DNA from: a virus
IMG/VR virus record: IMGVR_UViG_3300027708_001442
Location: 1 to 32,424 of that record
DNA: 32,424 nucleotides
Reading direction: 5' to 3' (one strand)
Below, one piece after another: positions 1 through 8,273 of this stretch. The stretch's first letter is position 1, and every line of letters starts with the position of its first letter. The notes beneath the pieces were generated by a model. The model was not told where the DNA came from. It saw nothing but the letters and a program-made list of their open reading frames with translations, and ran no database searches. The translations under genes were made by a program, and so were the position numbers.

Positions 1-249
1 ATCGCATTAATTAAATGGGTCGGTTATACAAATGACCAAATTATAACTATTCCAAAAGATAAAATTGTTACAATTACAAATGCCACTGACGAGATGTCTA
101 AGAGTTATTTAGAGGTATCTAAAAAGTATGAGAAGATTGTAACACCTAAACGAGGTGAATTAGAATATGAAGAATTGTCGGAAGAAGAAAATGATGAGTA
201 TAATAAACTGTGGGACTCATTTAGAGATCATAAAAAGTCCATCCATTAA
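1..249 (+). CDS. Hypothetical protein, 5' end outside window
   Basis: An open frame enters from the left edge in frame 1 and ends at TAA 247-249, giving the last 82 residues of a protein. The visible part has a short hydrophobic start (IALIKWVGY) and then a charged tail rich in Glu and Lys (ELSEEENDEYNKLWDSF). I recognise no family. It must be real rather than the overlapping 61-codon frame at 167-352, because its composition is protein-like throughout and it runs up to the promoter region before gp55. The 142 bases between its stop and the next gene hold no further gene that I can support, only the promoter at 357-385. Confidence 0.6.
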   Translation: MALIKWVGYTNDQIITIPKDKIVTITNATDEMSKSYLEVSKKYEKIVTPKRGELEYEELSEEENDEYNKLWDSFRDHKKSIH

Positions 250-356
250 CTTGGAGTATTACCATCAAAGAGGCTACACGCCTATTATATACAGAAAAGA
301 GAAAAAGTCAATACATCCTGGAACGAAATTTTTTTTAACAATAAGTAGATAAGTGA

Positions 357-385
357 TTGACAAATAACACAAACTATAGTATATT
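357..385 (+). promoter_or_regulatory. Sigma70-type promoter abutting gp55 start
   Basis: TTGACA (357-362), a 17-base spacer and TATATT (380-385). The expected transcription start, seven bases after the -10 box, is base 392, the A of the gp55 ATG. The mRNA would be leaderless, and no Shine-Dalgarno is present. Confidence 0.75.
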
Positions 386-391
386 TAAATT

Positions 392-976
392 ATGACAACA
401 TCAAAAAAATCAAAAGAACATTACGTTAGTAATAAAGAATTTTTAGCGGCAATGATTGTTTATAAAAAAATGTGTAAACAAGCAAAAAAAAATGGACAAT
501 CAAATCCTAGAGTACCAGATTATATTGGAACTTGTTTTTTAAAAATAGCAAATCATTTATCATATAGACCAAATTTTATTAATTATACGTTTAGAGACGA
601 CATGATATCGGATGGTATAGAAAACTGTTTACAATATTTGGATAACTTTGATCCTGATAAATCAAACAATCCATTTGCATACTTTACACAAATTATCTAT
701 TATGCTTTTATAAGAAGAATACAAAAAGAAAAAAAACAAACGACAATTAAACATAAACTATTGTTAGATTCTAATTTTGATGATATGGCTTTACAACCCG
801 GTGAAGATAGAGAATTTCATAATCAGTTTACAGAGTTTTTAAAAAAGAATTTGCCAATTGAAGAACCTAAGATTGAAAGTTTAACAACATATAGGGAAAT
901 AAAAAAAGAAAAAGAAAAGTTGAAAAAAAAGAAAGATAATAAAAAAGGAAAATTAGATTATTTTTTATTAAGTTAG
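392..976 (+). CDS. 55: Late-transcription sigma factor gp55-like
   Basis: 194 residues, close to T4 gp55 (185). The core FRDDMISDGIENCLQYLD followed by FDPDKSNNPFAYFTQIIYYAFIRR (about residues 70-113) is the region 2-like segment of the T4 late sigma family: a divergent sigma70 domain that binds host RNA polymerase and directs it to TATAAATA promoters. The lysine-rich stretch near the end leads to a final KLDYFLLS. This resembles the hydrophobic/acidic tail that lets T4 gp55 dock on the sliding clamp gp45, also encoded here at 12675; the tail comparison is inference. The gene is preceded by a strong sigma70-type promoter and has no ribosome binding site. It is followed after one base by gp47. 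TATAAATA matches before hsp20, speD and the genes at 25073 and 26594 are its likely targets. Confidence 0.9.
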   Translation: MTTSKKSKEHYVSNKEFLAAMIVYKKMCKQAKKNGQSNPRVPDYIGTCFLKIANHLSYRPNFINYTFRDDMISDGIENCLQYLDNFDPDKSNNPFAYFTQIIYYAFIRRIQKEKKQTTIKHKLLLDSNFDDMALQPGEDREFHNQFTEFLKKNLPIEEPKIESLTTYREIKKEKEKLKKKKDNKKGKLDYFLLS

Positions 977-977
977 T

Positions 978-2030
978 ATGAAAATTGCGTTGATAAATGA
1001 TACGCATTGGGGAGCCAGAAATGATTCTCCTGCGTTTATAGATTATTTTAACAAATTTTACAAGGAAGTTTTCTTTCCTTATTTACAAGAGAACAATATC
1101 AAAACTATAATTCATCTAGGCGATGTGGTTGATAGAAGAAAGTTTATTAATCACAATACAGCTTACAACTTTAAATTAAATTTTTGGAACAAGATAGAAG
1201 AATTAAATTTAAACATACATATTCTATTAGGTAACCACGACACGTATTATAAAAATACAAATGAAGTAAACGCATTACAAAATTTAAATATACCAAAAAA
1301 TACTAAAGTTTATACAAAATCAGAAACGGTTACATTTGATGGACTTGATATATTGTTTTTACCATGGATTTGTGATGATATTATGGAAGAATCTTTACAT
1401 GCAATAGAAAGTTCTACAGCACAAATAGTTATGGGACATTTAGAGATAAAAGGTTTCGAAATGCACAAAGGTCATGTTAACGAACAAGGATTAGATAAGT
1501 CTTTATTTAAAAGATTTGAAAAAGTATTATCAGGACATTTTCATAAGAAATCGGATGATGGACATGTTTACTATCTAGGTTCGCCTTATGAGATTACATG
1601 GTCTGATTATAAATGTCCAAAAGGTTTTCATATATTTGATACAGAGACAAGAGAACTTATAAGAGTGCCTAATCCATTAAGAATACACAAGAAATTAATT
1701 TACAATGATAAACAAGAAGATTATTCTAAAAAAGATTTAACGCAGTTTGAAAATACATTTGTTAAGTTGTTTATATCAAATAAAACAGATGTAGATATGT
1801 TTGATAAGTTGGCCGACAGATTTCATAACGAAATAAACGTATATGAATTAAATATTATAGAAGATTTAACTTCTGATATAACAGCCACAGTCAAAGAAGA
1901 TATATTAGATCAAGGAGAAGATACATTAACATTTTTAGGTAATTATATTGATCAAATAGATACAACATTAGATAAAACTAAATTAAAAAAATTTGCAAAA
2001 GAATTATATGTAGAGGCTAGTGAAACGTGA
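978..2030 (+). CDS. 47: Recombination endonuclease subunit gp47 (SbcD/Mre11-like)
   Basis: 350 residues (T4 gp47 is 339). Metallophosphoesterase motifs appear in order: D8-x-H10 (NDTHWG), G48-D49 (HLGDVVDRR), N86-H87-D88 (LLGNHDTY), GH near 154 and SGHFHK near 186-191. Together they form the two-metal site of Mre11/SbcD nucleases. With gp46 it makes the nuclease/ATPase that resects DNA ends for recombination-dependent replication and helps degrade host DNA. The ATG lies one base after the gp55 stop with no clear Shine-Dalgarno, so translation is probably coupled. The stop overlaps the GTG start of gp46 (GTGA), which fits equimolar subunits. Confidence 0.93.
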   Translation: MKIALINDTHWGARNDSPAFIDYFNKFYKEVFFPYLQENNIKTIIHLGDVVDRRKFINHNTAYNFKLNFWNKIEELNLNIHILLGNHDTYYKNTNEVNALQNLNIPKNTKVYTKSETVTFDGLDILFLPWICDDIMEESLHAIESSTAQIVMGHLEIKGFEMHKGHVNEQGLDKSLFKRFEKVLSGHFHKKSDDGHVYYLGSPYEITWSDYKCPKGFHIFDTETRELIRVPNPLRIHKKLIYNDKQEDYSKKDLTQFENTFVKLFISNKTDVDMFDKLADRFHNEINVYELNIIEDLTSDITATVKEDILDQGEDTLTFLGNYIDQIDTTLDKTKLKKFAKELYVEASET

Positions 2031-3742
2031 TAGTATTTAAAAAAATTAAATGGAAAAACTTTTTATCCACTGGTAATACTCCAATAGAAATAGAATTGAA
2101 CAAAGCACCAACAACACTTATTATAGGAACAAATGGTAGTGGCAAATCAACATTACTTGATGCCTTATGTTTTGTTTTATTTAACAAACCATTTAGAATG
2201 ATTAAGAAAGAACAGATAGTTAATACTATTAATGATGCTGATGCCGAAGTAACTGTAGAATTTACAGTAGGAACAAAGAATTATGTTATAACAAGAGGCA
2301 TCAAACCAAATAAATTTGAAATATATTCAGATGGCGAATTAGTAAATCAAGATGCTTCTAGTATTGATTATCAAAAATATTTAGAGGCTAATATAATGAA
2401 ATTAAACTACAGATCGTTTATACAAGTTGTTATATTAGGTTCTTCTTCGTATGAACCATTTATGAAAATGAAACCAAGATACAGACGTGAGGTTGTAGAA
2501 GAAATTTTAGATATCAGAGTGTTTGGTTTAATGGATTTAATATTAAGAAGTCAACAATCAGATTTGCAAAAGAATATAACAGAGATAAGACACAAATGTG
2601 ATTTAATTACTTCCAAATACGAATTAGAAACAAAACACTTTAAAGAATTACAAGGTCGTAACATAGATGATAAAGATTATAAAAAAAATACATTAGATAA
2701 AAATAATAAAGATTTACAAGAGTATCTTAAAAAAATTACTTTATTAAATGTTGAAATAGAGAACAATAAAAACAACTTGGTAGAAAGAGATACAGTTAAT
2801 GCAAAAGCCAATCAATTATCTAAGTTAGAAGCAAAAATTGAAAACAATCTATTAAAACATAAAAGAACATTAGAGTTTTTTCATAATAATGATACATGTC
2901 CAGAGTGTACTCAATCTATTAATGAAGAATTTAAATCTACTAAAATAGATAATGAAAGTAAAATAATACACAAATTAGAAGGTGGATTGAAAGATTTGTT
3001 ATCTGAAATAATAAAAACAGAAACAAAAGTAAACGAACTAAATGAAGTATCACAAAAAGTAAATGAATTGAACGTAGAGATTGCAAAGATCAATACTTCT
3101 GTAGATGAACTTAAAAAATATAGTGATAAAATACATGAAGAAATATTATTGTTAGAAAACAAAGAATCGGATGGTAAGAATATACAACAACAGTTAGATA
3201 AATTAAAGGTAGAACTAGAAGAATCAAAAGTATCGTTAGATAAAGTAACTGAAGAAAAACAATATGTAGATGTAGTAAGAGAGATATTAAACGACAAAGG
3301 AGCAAAAGCCAAAATTATTAAAAAGTATTTGCCTATTATGAATACATTAATCAATCAGTATTTACAATCAATGGATTTTTTTATATCTTTTCATTTGGAT
3401 GAAGAATTTAATGAAACAGTCAAAAGCCGACATAGAGATACATTTGATTATAATAATTTTAGCGAAGGAGAAAAGATGAGAATAGATTTAGCATTACTAT
3501 TTACATGGAGAACAATCGCTAAAATGAAAAATAGTACCAATACAAATCTATTAGTACTGGATGAAATATTTGATGGTAGTTTAGATGGTCAAGGAACAGA
3601 TGACTTTTTTAAGATTATCAAATCAATGCCAAAAGAAAACATCTTTATTATATCTCATAAAGGAGATATTTTATTTGATAAATTTACAAACATAATCCGC
3701 TTTGATAAAGAGCATAATTTTACGAGGTTACAGAATGCCTAA
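2027..3742 (+). CDS. 46: Recombination endonuclease subunit gp46 (SbcC/Rad50-like)
   Basis: 571 residues (T4 gp46 is 560), GTG start overlapping the gp47 stop, with GAGG about ten bases upstream. Walker A is GTNGSGKS (residues 34-41). A coiled-coil middle carries a zinc hook CPEC (291-294). The ABC signature FSEGEKMRID lies near 478-487, followed by Walker B LLVLDE ending at D512-E513 and a His switch in IISHKGD. This is the standard Rad50/SbcC layout: ATP-driven dimerisation of the heads and hook-mediated tethering, opening DNA to the gp47 nuclease. The 3' end overlaps the peptide deformylase start by eight bases. Confidence 0.93.
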   Translation: MIVFKKIKWKNFLSTGNTPIEIELNKAPTTLIIGTNGSGKSTLLDALCFVLFNKPFRMIKKEQIVNTINDADAEVTVEFTVGTKNYVITRGIKPNKFEIYSDGELVNQDASSIDYQKYLEANIMKLNYRSFIQVVILGSSSYEPFMKMKPRYRREVVEEILDIRVFGLMDLILRSQQSDLQKNITEIRHKCDLITSKYELETKHFKELQGRNIDDKDYKKNTLDKNNKDLQEYLKKITLLNVEIENNKNNLVERDTVNAKANQLSKLEAKIENNLLKHKRTLEFFHNNDTCPECTQSINEEFKSTKIDNESKIIHKLEGGLKDLLSEIIKTETKVNELNEVSQKVNELNVEIAKINTSVDELKKYSDKIHEEILLLENKESDGKNIQQQLDKLKVELEESKVSLDKVTEEKQYVDVVREILNDKGAKAKIIKKYLPIMNTLINQYLQSMDFFISFHLDEEFNETVKSRHRDTFDYNNFSEGEKMRIDLALLFTWRTIAKMKNSTNTNLLVLDEIFDGSLDGQGTDDFFKIIKSMPKENIFIISHKGDILFDKFTNIIRFDKEHNFTRLQNA

Positions 3743-4292
3743 AGAACTTAAATTAATACCGCCAACAGATCCAAGAGTACAATCAGCAATAGCACCATTT
3801 ACAGATGATATGTTGAAAGAACACGATTTTAAAGATAGAAAAGAATTAACAAATACCATGTTTGTTACTATGTTCAAGTACGGTGGATTAGGACTATCTG
3901 CCAATCAAGTTGGTTTACCTTTTAATATGTTTGTATTTGGAGGGCATCCACAACTAGAACAAGGCAAAAAAGTTGCAGTATTTAATCCAGTCATTATTCA
4001 AAAAAGCGAAGAAGAAGTATTAATGAAAGAAGGTTGTTTAACTTTTCCTTTTCTATTTTTATCATTAAAAAGACCAAGAAAAATCGTTGCAAAATTTGAA
4101 GATGAAGATGGTGTATTAAAAGAAGCACATTTAGATGGTATGATGAGTAGAATTTTTCAACACGAATATGACCACATGTTTGGCTTTTTATTCACTGAAA
4201 AAGCAAGTAAGTTAAAATTGGATTTAGCTTATGAAAAAGCACAAAAAGAAATAACCAAAGTACAAAAAAGAAAGGAGAAGTCTAATGGCTAG
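3735..4292 (+). CDS. def: Peptide deformylase
   Basis: 185 residues, full length for the family. All three PDF motifs are present: GLGLSANQ (51-58, family GxGLAAxQ), EGCL (99-102, family EGCLS, with Cys101 as metal ligand) and HEYDH (143-147, His143/His147 ligands and Glu144 catalytic base). The enzyme removes the formyl group from new N-termini. I chose the ATG at 3735 rather than an in-frame ATG at 3702: GAGG lies seven bases upstream and the overlap with gp46 shrinks to eight bases. Marine T4-like phages often carry def. In cyanophages it has been linked to photosystem protein turnover, but here it sits with other translation-related genes. A small unknown gene overlaps its 3' end. Confidence 0.9.
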   Translation: MPKELKLIPPTDPRVQSAIAPFTDDMLKEHDFKDRKELTNTMFVTMFKYGGLGLSANQVGLPFNMFVFGGHPQLEQGKKVAVFNPVIIQKSEEEVLMKEGCLTFPFLFLSLKRPRKIVAKFEDEDGVLKEAHLDGMMSRIFQHEYDHMFGFLFTEKASKLKLDLAYEKAQKEITKVQKRKEKSNG

Positions 4293-4506
4293 TTATACAG
4301 ACGAGATAGGTAAACCTAAAATGTCGCAAGAAGAACGAGACAAACTTATGCAAGAGTTTTTAGAAAAAGGCGGTAAAATTAAAGAACTAAAACCTGGTAT
4401 TGCAAAAGGCGCTGCCTCTATAAACAGAAGTAAAAATTTACAATGGTCTGAAAAAGAAGTAATACGACAAGAGCATGGTGAAAATTTCATACCAAGTAAA
4501 GAATAA
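4285..4506 (+). CDS. Small hypothetical protein
   Basis: 73 residues with a strong ribosome site (AAGGAG, seven bases before ATG), overlapping the deformylase stop by eight bases. Charged and soluble, with no membrane segment. The central stretch FLEKGGKIKELKPGIAKGA looks like a conserved short motif (a glycine- and lysine-rich basic loop), but I do not recognise the family. The tight coupling suggests expression with gp47-gp46-def. It closes this operon: a new promoter begins two bases after its stop. Confidence 0.7.
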   Translation: MASYTDEIGKPKMSQEERDKLMQEFLEKGGKIKELKPGIAKGAASINRSKNLQWSEKEVIRQEHGENFIPSKE

Positions 4507-4507
4507 T

Positions 4508-4536
4508 TTGACTTTTGAAATAAATTAGTATATACT
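4508..4536 (+). promoter_or_regulatory. Sigma70-type promoter abutting DruA-like gene 1
   Basis: TTGACT (4508-4513), 17-base spacer, TATACT (4531-4536). The expected start is base 4543, the A of the ATG, so the transcript would be leaderless. Confidence 0.72.
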
Positions 4537-4542
4537 TATATT

Positions 4543-5850
4543 ATGGCCGTTAAAAAAGAATTAGATCCATTTATAGAAAATCAATGGAAAGAATGGCAAG
4601 ATACCAATCCACTTGATAAAATACCAGATATAGATACAGATAAACTTAAAGATATAGTTATTAAAGATTTATCTTTTGTATCTGTTATGAATGTAAAAGA
4701 ATATACACTATATCAAAAATGGTGTGAAATACATCAAAAATATCCTACTATAGAAACAAATAGTTTTTTTGATGACAGGCCAGCATTAGCAGATCCTGAA
4801 CAAGGTGCCATCATACAAGAAGTAAAAAATAACTTTTGGAATCCACAGGATCCAATGGAGTATTTAAATTTAGAACCAGAACTTATTTACACAGAGGTCA
4901 ATAACGAGGGTAAAGTTGGTTCAGTAACAGGTAAGAAATTACCAGCCATTTGGAATACATTAAGAACATTTCTTTCTACAATGAAAAACAATAGTAACAT
5001 TGGTAGAAATTTATACTTTATTATAAGAGATAAAAAAACAGAAAAGTATCTAGGCGTTACTTGTATGTCCTCAGACTTTTTAGATTTAACACCAAGAGAT
5101 GATTATATAGGTTGGGATAGAGAAACAAAAACACAAAGAATGATCAATCATACTTGTATTGGTAGTACGATTGTACCTATACAACCACTAGGTTATAACT
5201 TAGTTGGTGGTAAATTATTAGCACTATTATGTTTATCAGATACAGTTGAGAAAACGTGGGAGAAACAATATGGTGATAAACTTGTAGGTGTTACAACAAC
5301 ATCTTTATATGGTAAAACAAAAACAATACCATTATCACAATACGATAGATTAGATCATTGGAAGAAAATGGGTTGGACAGCAGGTTCAGTATCATTTGAA
5401 ACAGAAAGATCAACAAGAAAACTTATACAACAATGGTTAATGAAAAATCATACTAGAAAATACTTTGAATGGTACATTGCAACGAAGCCAAGTGGACAAC
5501 CACACAAAAGAGATCATAGAAATAGAAGTCATACTTTTACATATAGTCAATTAGGTATAGATAAGAAACTTATTAAATCAGAACATGCAAGAGGCATTTA
5601 CTTTAGTGAACTATTTAAAAATACAAAAGAATATTTAAGAGAAGAAATTAAAGAAGATAAGTTAGTAAGAGCCTTTGATAACTCAACAGAAGCTTTAACG
5701 CATATATGGAAAACAAAATATGCAAAGAAAAGAATAGAATCTTTAATAGCACAAGGTAGAGTATCAAAAGAAAGTCATTTCTATGATGACATTATTTACT
5801 TAAATTGGGAAGAAACCAAGAAAAAATACCTTTTTCAAGTAGGCCGATAA
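4543..5850 (+). CDS. DUF4338/DruA-like protein, paralogue 1
   Basis: 435 residues. The central part (about 165-275) resembles DUF4338, the family of the Druantia defence protein DruA: a strand segment YLGVTCMSSDF, then IGWD, then NHTCIGSTIVPIQPLGYN, GGKLLALLC, a WEKQYG step, TTSLYGK and SQYDRLDHWKKMGW. The family assignment is from recalled motif patterns and is not certain; biochemical activity of DUF4338 is unknown to me. A second protein in this window (20395-21498) shares the same core, so the two are paralogues. The N-terminal 160 residues (acidic, Trp/Asp-rich) and a basic C-terminal third (HKRDHRNRSHTF) are specific to this copy. The gene stands alone between two promoters. No Shine-Dalgarno; a leaderless transcript is predicted. 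Confidence 0.6.
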   Translation: MAVKKELDPFIENQWKEWQDTNPLDKIPDIDTDKLKDIVIKDLSFVSVMNVKEYTLYQKWCEIHQKYPTIETNSFFDDRPALADPEQGAIIQEVKNNFWNPQDPMEYLNLEPELIYTEVNNEGKVGSVTGKKLPAIWNTLRTFLSTMKNNSNIGRNLYFIIRDKKTEKYLGVTCMSSDFLDLTPRDDYIGWDRETKTQRMINHTCIGSTIVPIQPLGYNLVGGKLLALLCLSDTVEKTWEKQYGDKLVGVTTTSLYGKTKTIPLSQYDRLDHWKKMGWTAGSVSFETERSTRKLIQQWLMKNHTRKYFEWYIATKPSGQPHKRDHRNRSHTFTYSQLGIDKKLIKSEHARGIYFSELFKNTKEYLREEIKEDKLVRAFDNSTEALTHIWKTKYAKKRIESLIAQGRVSKESHFYDDIIYLNWEETKKKYLFQVGR

Positions 5851-5856
5851 GCGACC

Positions 5857-5877
5857 TTGACACAATTTTGACACAAT
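5857..5877 (+). repeat. Tandem TTGACACAAT direct repeat
   Basis: Two perfect copies of TTGACACAAT (5857-5866 and 5868-5877), 11 bases apart. A third copy is at 8216-8225, upstream of the AAA+ gene, where it contains a -35 box. At 5857-5877 no good -10 box lies 16-18 bases downstream, so these copies may be an operator or decoy -35 elements. Confidence 0.7.
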
Positions 5878-5925
5878 CTTCCGTAAGTCATTGATTTTAA
5901 AGCGTTTTAAATTTAATCATAACCA

Positions 5926-5954
5926 TTGCGTTTTGTATTTAATGGTGTTATATT
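5926..5954 (+). promoter_or_regulatory. Sigma70-type promoter abutting vWA gene
   Basis: TTGCGT (5926-5931), 17-base spacer, TATATT (5949-5954). The predicted start is base 5961, the A of the ATG. The -10 box lies in an 18-base stretch (5945-5962) repeated exactly at 8229-8246. Confidence 0.65.
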
Positions 5955-5960
5955 ATATGT

Positions 5961-8171
5961 ATGGTTAAAATTAATAAAGTAAATATCGAATCAAAGTCTC
6001 AATTAGCAAAATTATTCGCTACAGAAAATTTATCAGTAGAACATAACAACGTAAAAACAGCTTCGTTTGATTTAGAAAATCGTATTGTTACTTTACCAAT
6101 ATTCAAAAAACCACAAGGTGATGTTTATGACATGTTAACAGCACACGAATGTTCACACGCTTTACATACACCTATGAAAGCATGGTCTAAGTTAGAAGAT
6201 CCAAAATACAGAGCTTACGTTAACGTTATTGAAGATACAAGAATTGATAAACTAATTCAAAAAAAATATCCAGGTATTATAAAAAATTATATTAATGCTT
6301 TTGAAGTATTAATGAAAGATAACTTTTTTGGTTTAAAAGGTAAAAATTTAAATACAGATTTAATGTTGATTGATAAAATTAATATGTATTATAAATCTTC
6401 TAAAAAATTAAAAATTAACTTCTCAAAAGAAGAGCAAGTATGGGTAGATAAAATTGATAACATTAAAACATTTAATGATGTATTAAAAATTGCTAAAGAA
6501 TTATATGGATGGCAAGAAAAACAATTACAACAATTATCTATGTTACCAGAATTTGATAAACACACAATAGCTAAAAATTATAAACTAGATAAAAATGGCA
6601 AAAAAATTAAAGTACAAGAATCACAAAATGGTGAAGGAAACGAATCAGATTTTAATAAAGATAAACAAGAAGGCAATTCTTCAGTTGGTAACCCTAACGG
6701 CGCTGGCGGCGATAATGTTAGAGTTGATACTGCTTTAGATTGTATTACTGATAAAACATTTGAACAGTCAAAAGAACAATTATTAGATAAAACAAAATCT
6801 TACAGATACGCTACATTACCTGAACCTAATCTTAAAAACGCATTAGTATCTTACGAACAATTTTTAAAAGATATGAGAAATAATAATAATTTTTATTTTA
6901 AACAGCCTAACGCTAAACATTATCAAATGTATTGGAATTGGATTAAACAAGATTTCTTAAAATTTAAAAAAGATAGTTCAAAAACTGTAATGTATTTGGT
7001 TAAAGAATTTGAAATGAAAAAAGCAGCTACTGCTTATAAGAGAGCAACTACCGACAAAACAGGTGTTATTGATTCTCTTAAATTAAAAAACTATAAATTC
7101 AGCGATGATATCTTTAAAAGATTAACAGTACTACCTAATAGTAAAAATCATGGTATGATTATGTTACTTGATTGGTCAGGATCAATGTGTGATCTTATGA
7201 ATAAGACAGTTCAACAATTATGTAATCTAGTTTGGTTTTGTCAAAAAATTAATATACCTTTTGAAGTGTATTTGTTTAAAGATGTACAAGACAAAAAAGA
7301 TGATACAAAAGAATATTTTAAATTCAAAAATGGCAATATGTATGCTGAAAAGTCTCATTTAGTAAATGTTGCTAGTCATAGAATGAAAAAAACAGTATTA
7401 CATGAAGCATTATTACACCTTTATAAAATGGCCAATTATTTTAACAGAGGTTTTCTTACTGCAAGAAGCGAAATTGAAGATAAAGGTTATCCAATTCCTG
7501 TAGACCAAGAATATCATTTAACATCTACACCTTTAAATGAAGCTATTATAATGTGTAATAAATTAGTACCTTTATTTCAATCAAAATATAAAGTAGAAAA
7601 ACTTTCATTTATTACTCTTACAGATGGTGAAACTAATTCAGAAGGTGCTGCTTATAATATAGATAACACTAAACCAGCTGGTAAAATTCATATTGATAAT
7701 TATAGAGCTATAACAATTATTAAAGATGGTAAGAAAAACTATACAACAGCATGTAATGAAACTCGTTATACTTCTAATAGAACAGCAATTACATCTACCT
7801 TATTAAAAATAATGCAATCAAAATATAATGTTACTACGATTGGTTTTTACTTATCTAAAAGAGTTAATAGAAATTCTTTTGAACAATTTGTAAATGAATA
7901 TATACAAGTTAATGGCAAATACCAACACAATCCAAATTTTGAAAAACTTAGAAAACAATTTTTAAAAGATAAAGTAATAGAAATATCTAAAGATGGTTAC
8001 AATTCTTATTATGTAGTTAATGCTAAAGATATGAATATTCAAAACTCAGATTTAAGTTCTATCAATAGCGACAATACCGCTAATGAAATTAAAAAAATAT
8101 TTACTCAATCTATGAAAGGAAGATTATATTCCAGAGTATTATTAAACAAATTTATAGAACAAATTGCTTAA
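5961..8171 (+). CDS. CobT-like HExxH metallopeptidase plus von Willebrand A domain protein
   Basis: 736 residues. The N-terminal part has a zinc-peptidase-like motif HECSH (62-66) with a downstream NVIEDTRID (88-96) whose Glu91 could be the third ligand; the same pair of motifs occurs in CobT/vWA-type proteins. A charged low-complexity linker (about 215-250, Asn/Gly/Glu/Lys) follows. A vWA domain begins near residue 398 with the MIDAS motif D404-W-S-G-S408 (LLDWSGSM), and later ITLTDGETN supplies the second MIDAS part. vWA proteins of this kind usually work with a MoxR/CobS AAA+ partner, and the next gene encodes one. Marine T4-like phages often carry this pair, with the AAA+ member named cobS. 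No chelatase large subunit (CobN) is present, so cobalt chelation is doubtful; a remodelling or protease role is as likely. A leaderless transcript is predicted. Confidence 0.75.
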   Translation: MVKINKVNIESKSQLAKLFATENLSVEHNNVKTASFDLENRIVTLPIFKKPQGDVYDMLTAHECSHALHTPMKAWSKLEDPKYRAYVNVIEDTRIDKLIQKKYPGIIKNYINAFEVLMKDNFFGLKGKNLNTDLMLIDKINMYYKSSKKLKINFSKEEQVWVDKIDNIKTFNDVLKIAKELYGWQEKQLQQLSMLPEFDKHTIAKNYKLDKNGKKIKVQESQNGEGNESDFNKDKQEGNSSVGNPNGAGGDNVRVDTALDCITDKTFEQSKEQLLDKTKSYRYATLPEPNLKNALVSYEQFLKDMRNNNNFYFKQPNAKHYQMYWNWIKQDFLKFKKDSSKTVMYLVKEFEMKKAATAYKRATTDKTGVIDSLKLKNYKFSDDIFKRLTVLPNSKNHGMIMLLDWSGSMCDLMNKTVQQLCNLVWFCQKINIPFEVYLFKDVQDKKDDTKEYFKFKNGNMYAEKSHLVNVASHRMKKTVLHEALLHLYKMANYFNRGFLTARSEIEDKGYPIPVDQEYHLTSTPLNEAIIMCNKLVPLFQSKYKVEKLSFITLTDGETNSEGAAYNIDNTKPAGKIHIDNYRAITIIKDGKKNYTTACNETRYTSNRTAITSTLLKIMQSKYNVTTIGFYLSKRVNRNSFEQFVNEYIQVNGKYQHNPNFEKLRKQFLKDKVIEISKDGYNSYYVVNAKDMNIQNSDLSSINSDNTANEIKKIFTQSMKGRLYSRVLLNKFIEQIA

Positions 8172-8211
8172 GCTTATGAATTTAAAGCATTTTTTCTTTA
8201 AAAAAAGACAT

Positions 8212-8246
8212 AATTTTGACACAATTGTGTGTTATATTATATGTAT
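8212..8246 (+). repeat. Upstream element shared with vWA gene promoter region
   Basis: AATTTTGACACAAT at 8212-8225 matches 5864-5877 exactly, and GTGTTATATTATATGTAT at 8229-8246 matches 5945-5962 exactly. The two blocks are separated by three bases here and by 67 bases upstream of the vWA gene. This suggests a shared regulatory module for the vWA and AAA+ genes. Confidence 0.75.
8216..8243 (+). promoter_or_regulatory. Sigma70-type promoter for AAA+ gene
   Basis: TTGACA (8216-8221), 16-base spacer, TATATG (8238-8243). The start would be near 8250, giving a leader of about 24 bases with an AAAAGG ribosome site before the ATG at 8274. The -10 box is weaker than in the leaderless set. Confidence 0.5.
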
Positions 8247-8273
8247 AAACAATAAAAAAAGGACTATTATATT

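Noticed and set aside
167-352. 61-codon + strand frame overlapping the first partial gene
   Set aside because: It starts inside the better-supported frame 1-249, has no ribosome site and its tail runs into the promoter region.
2911-3354. 147-codon minus-strand frame within gp46
   Set aside because: Mirror of the Lys/Glu-rich coiled coil of gp46; Ser/Phe/Leu-rich low complexity, no ribosome site. Other minus-strand frames are rejected for the same reason.
5857-5877. TTGACACAAT pair as two -35 boxes
   Set aside because: No acceptable -10 box lies 16-18 bases downstream of either copy; the promoter at 5926-5954 is better.
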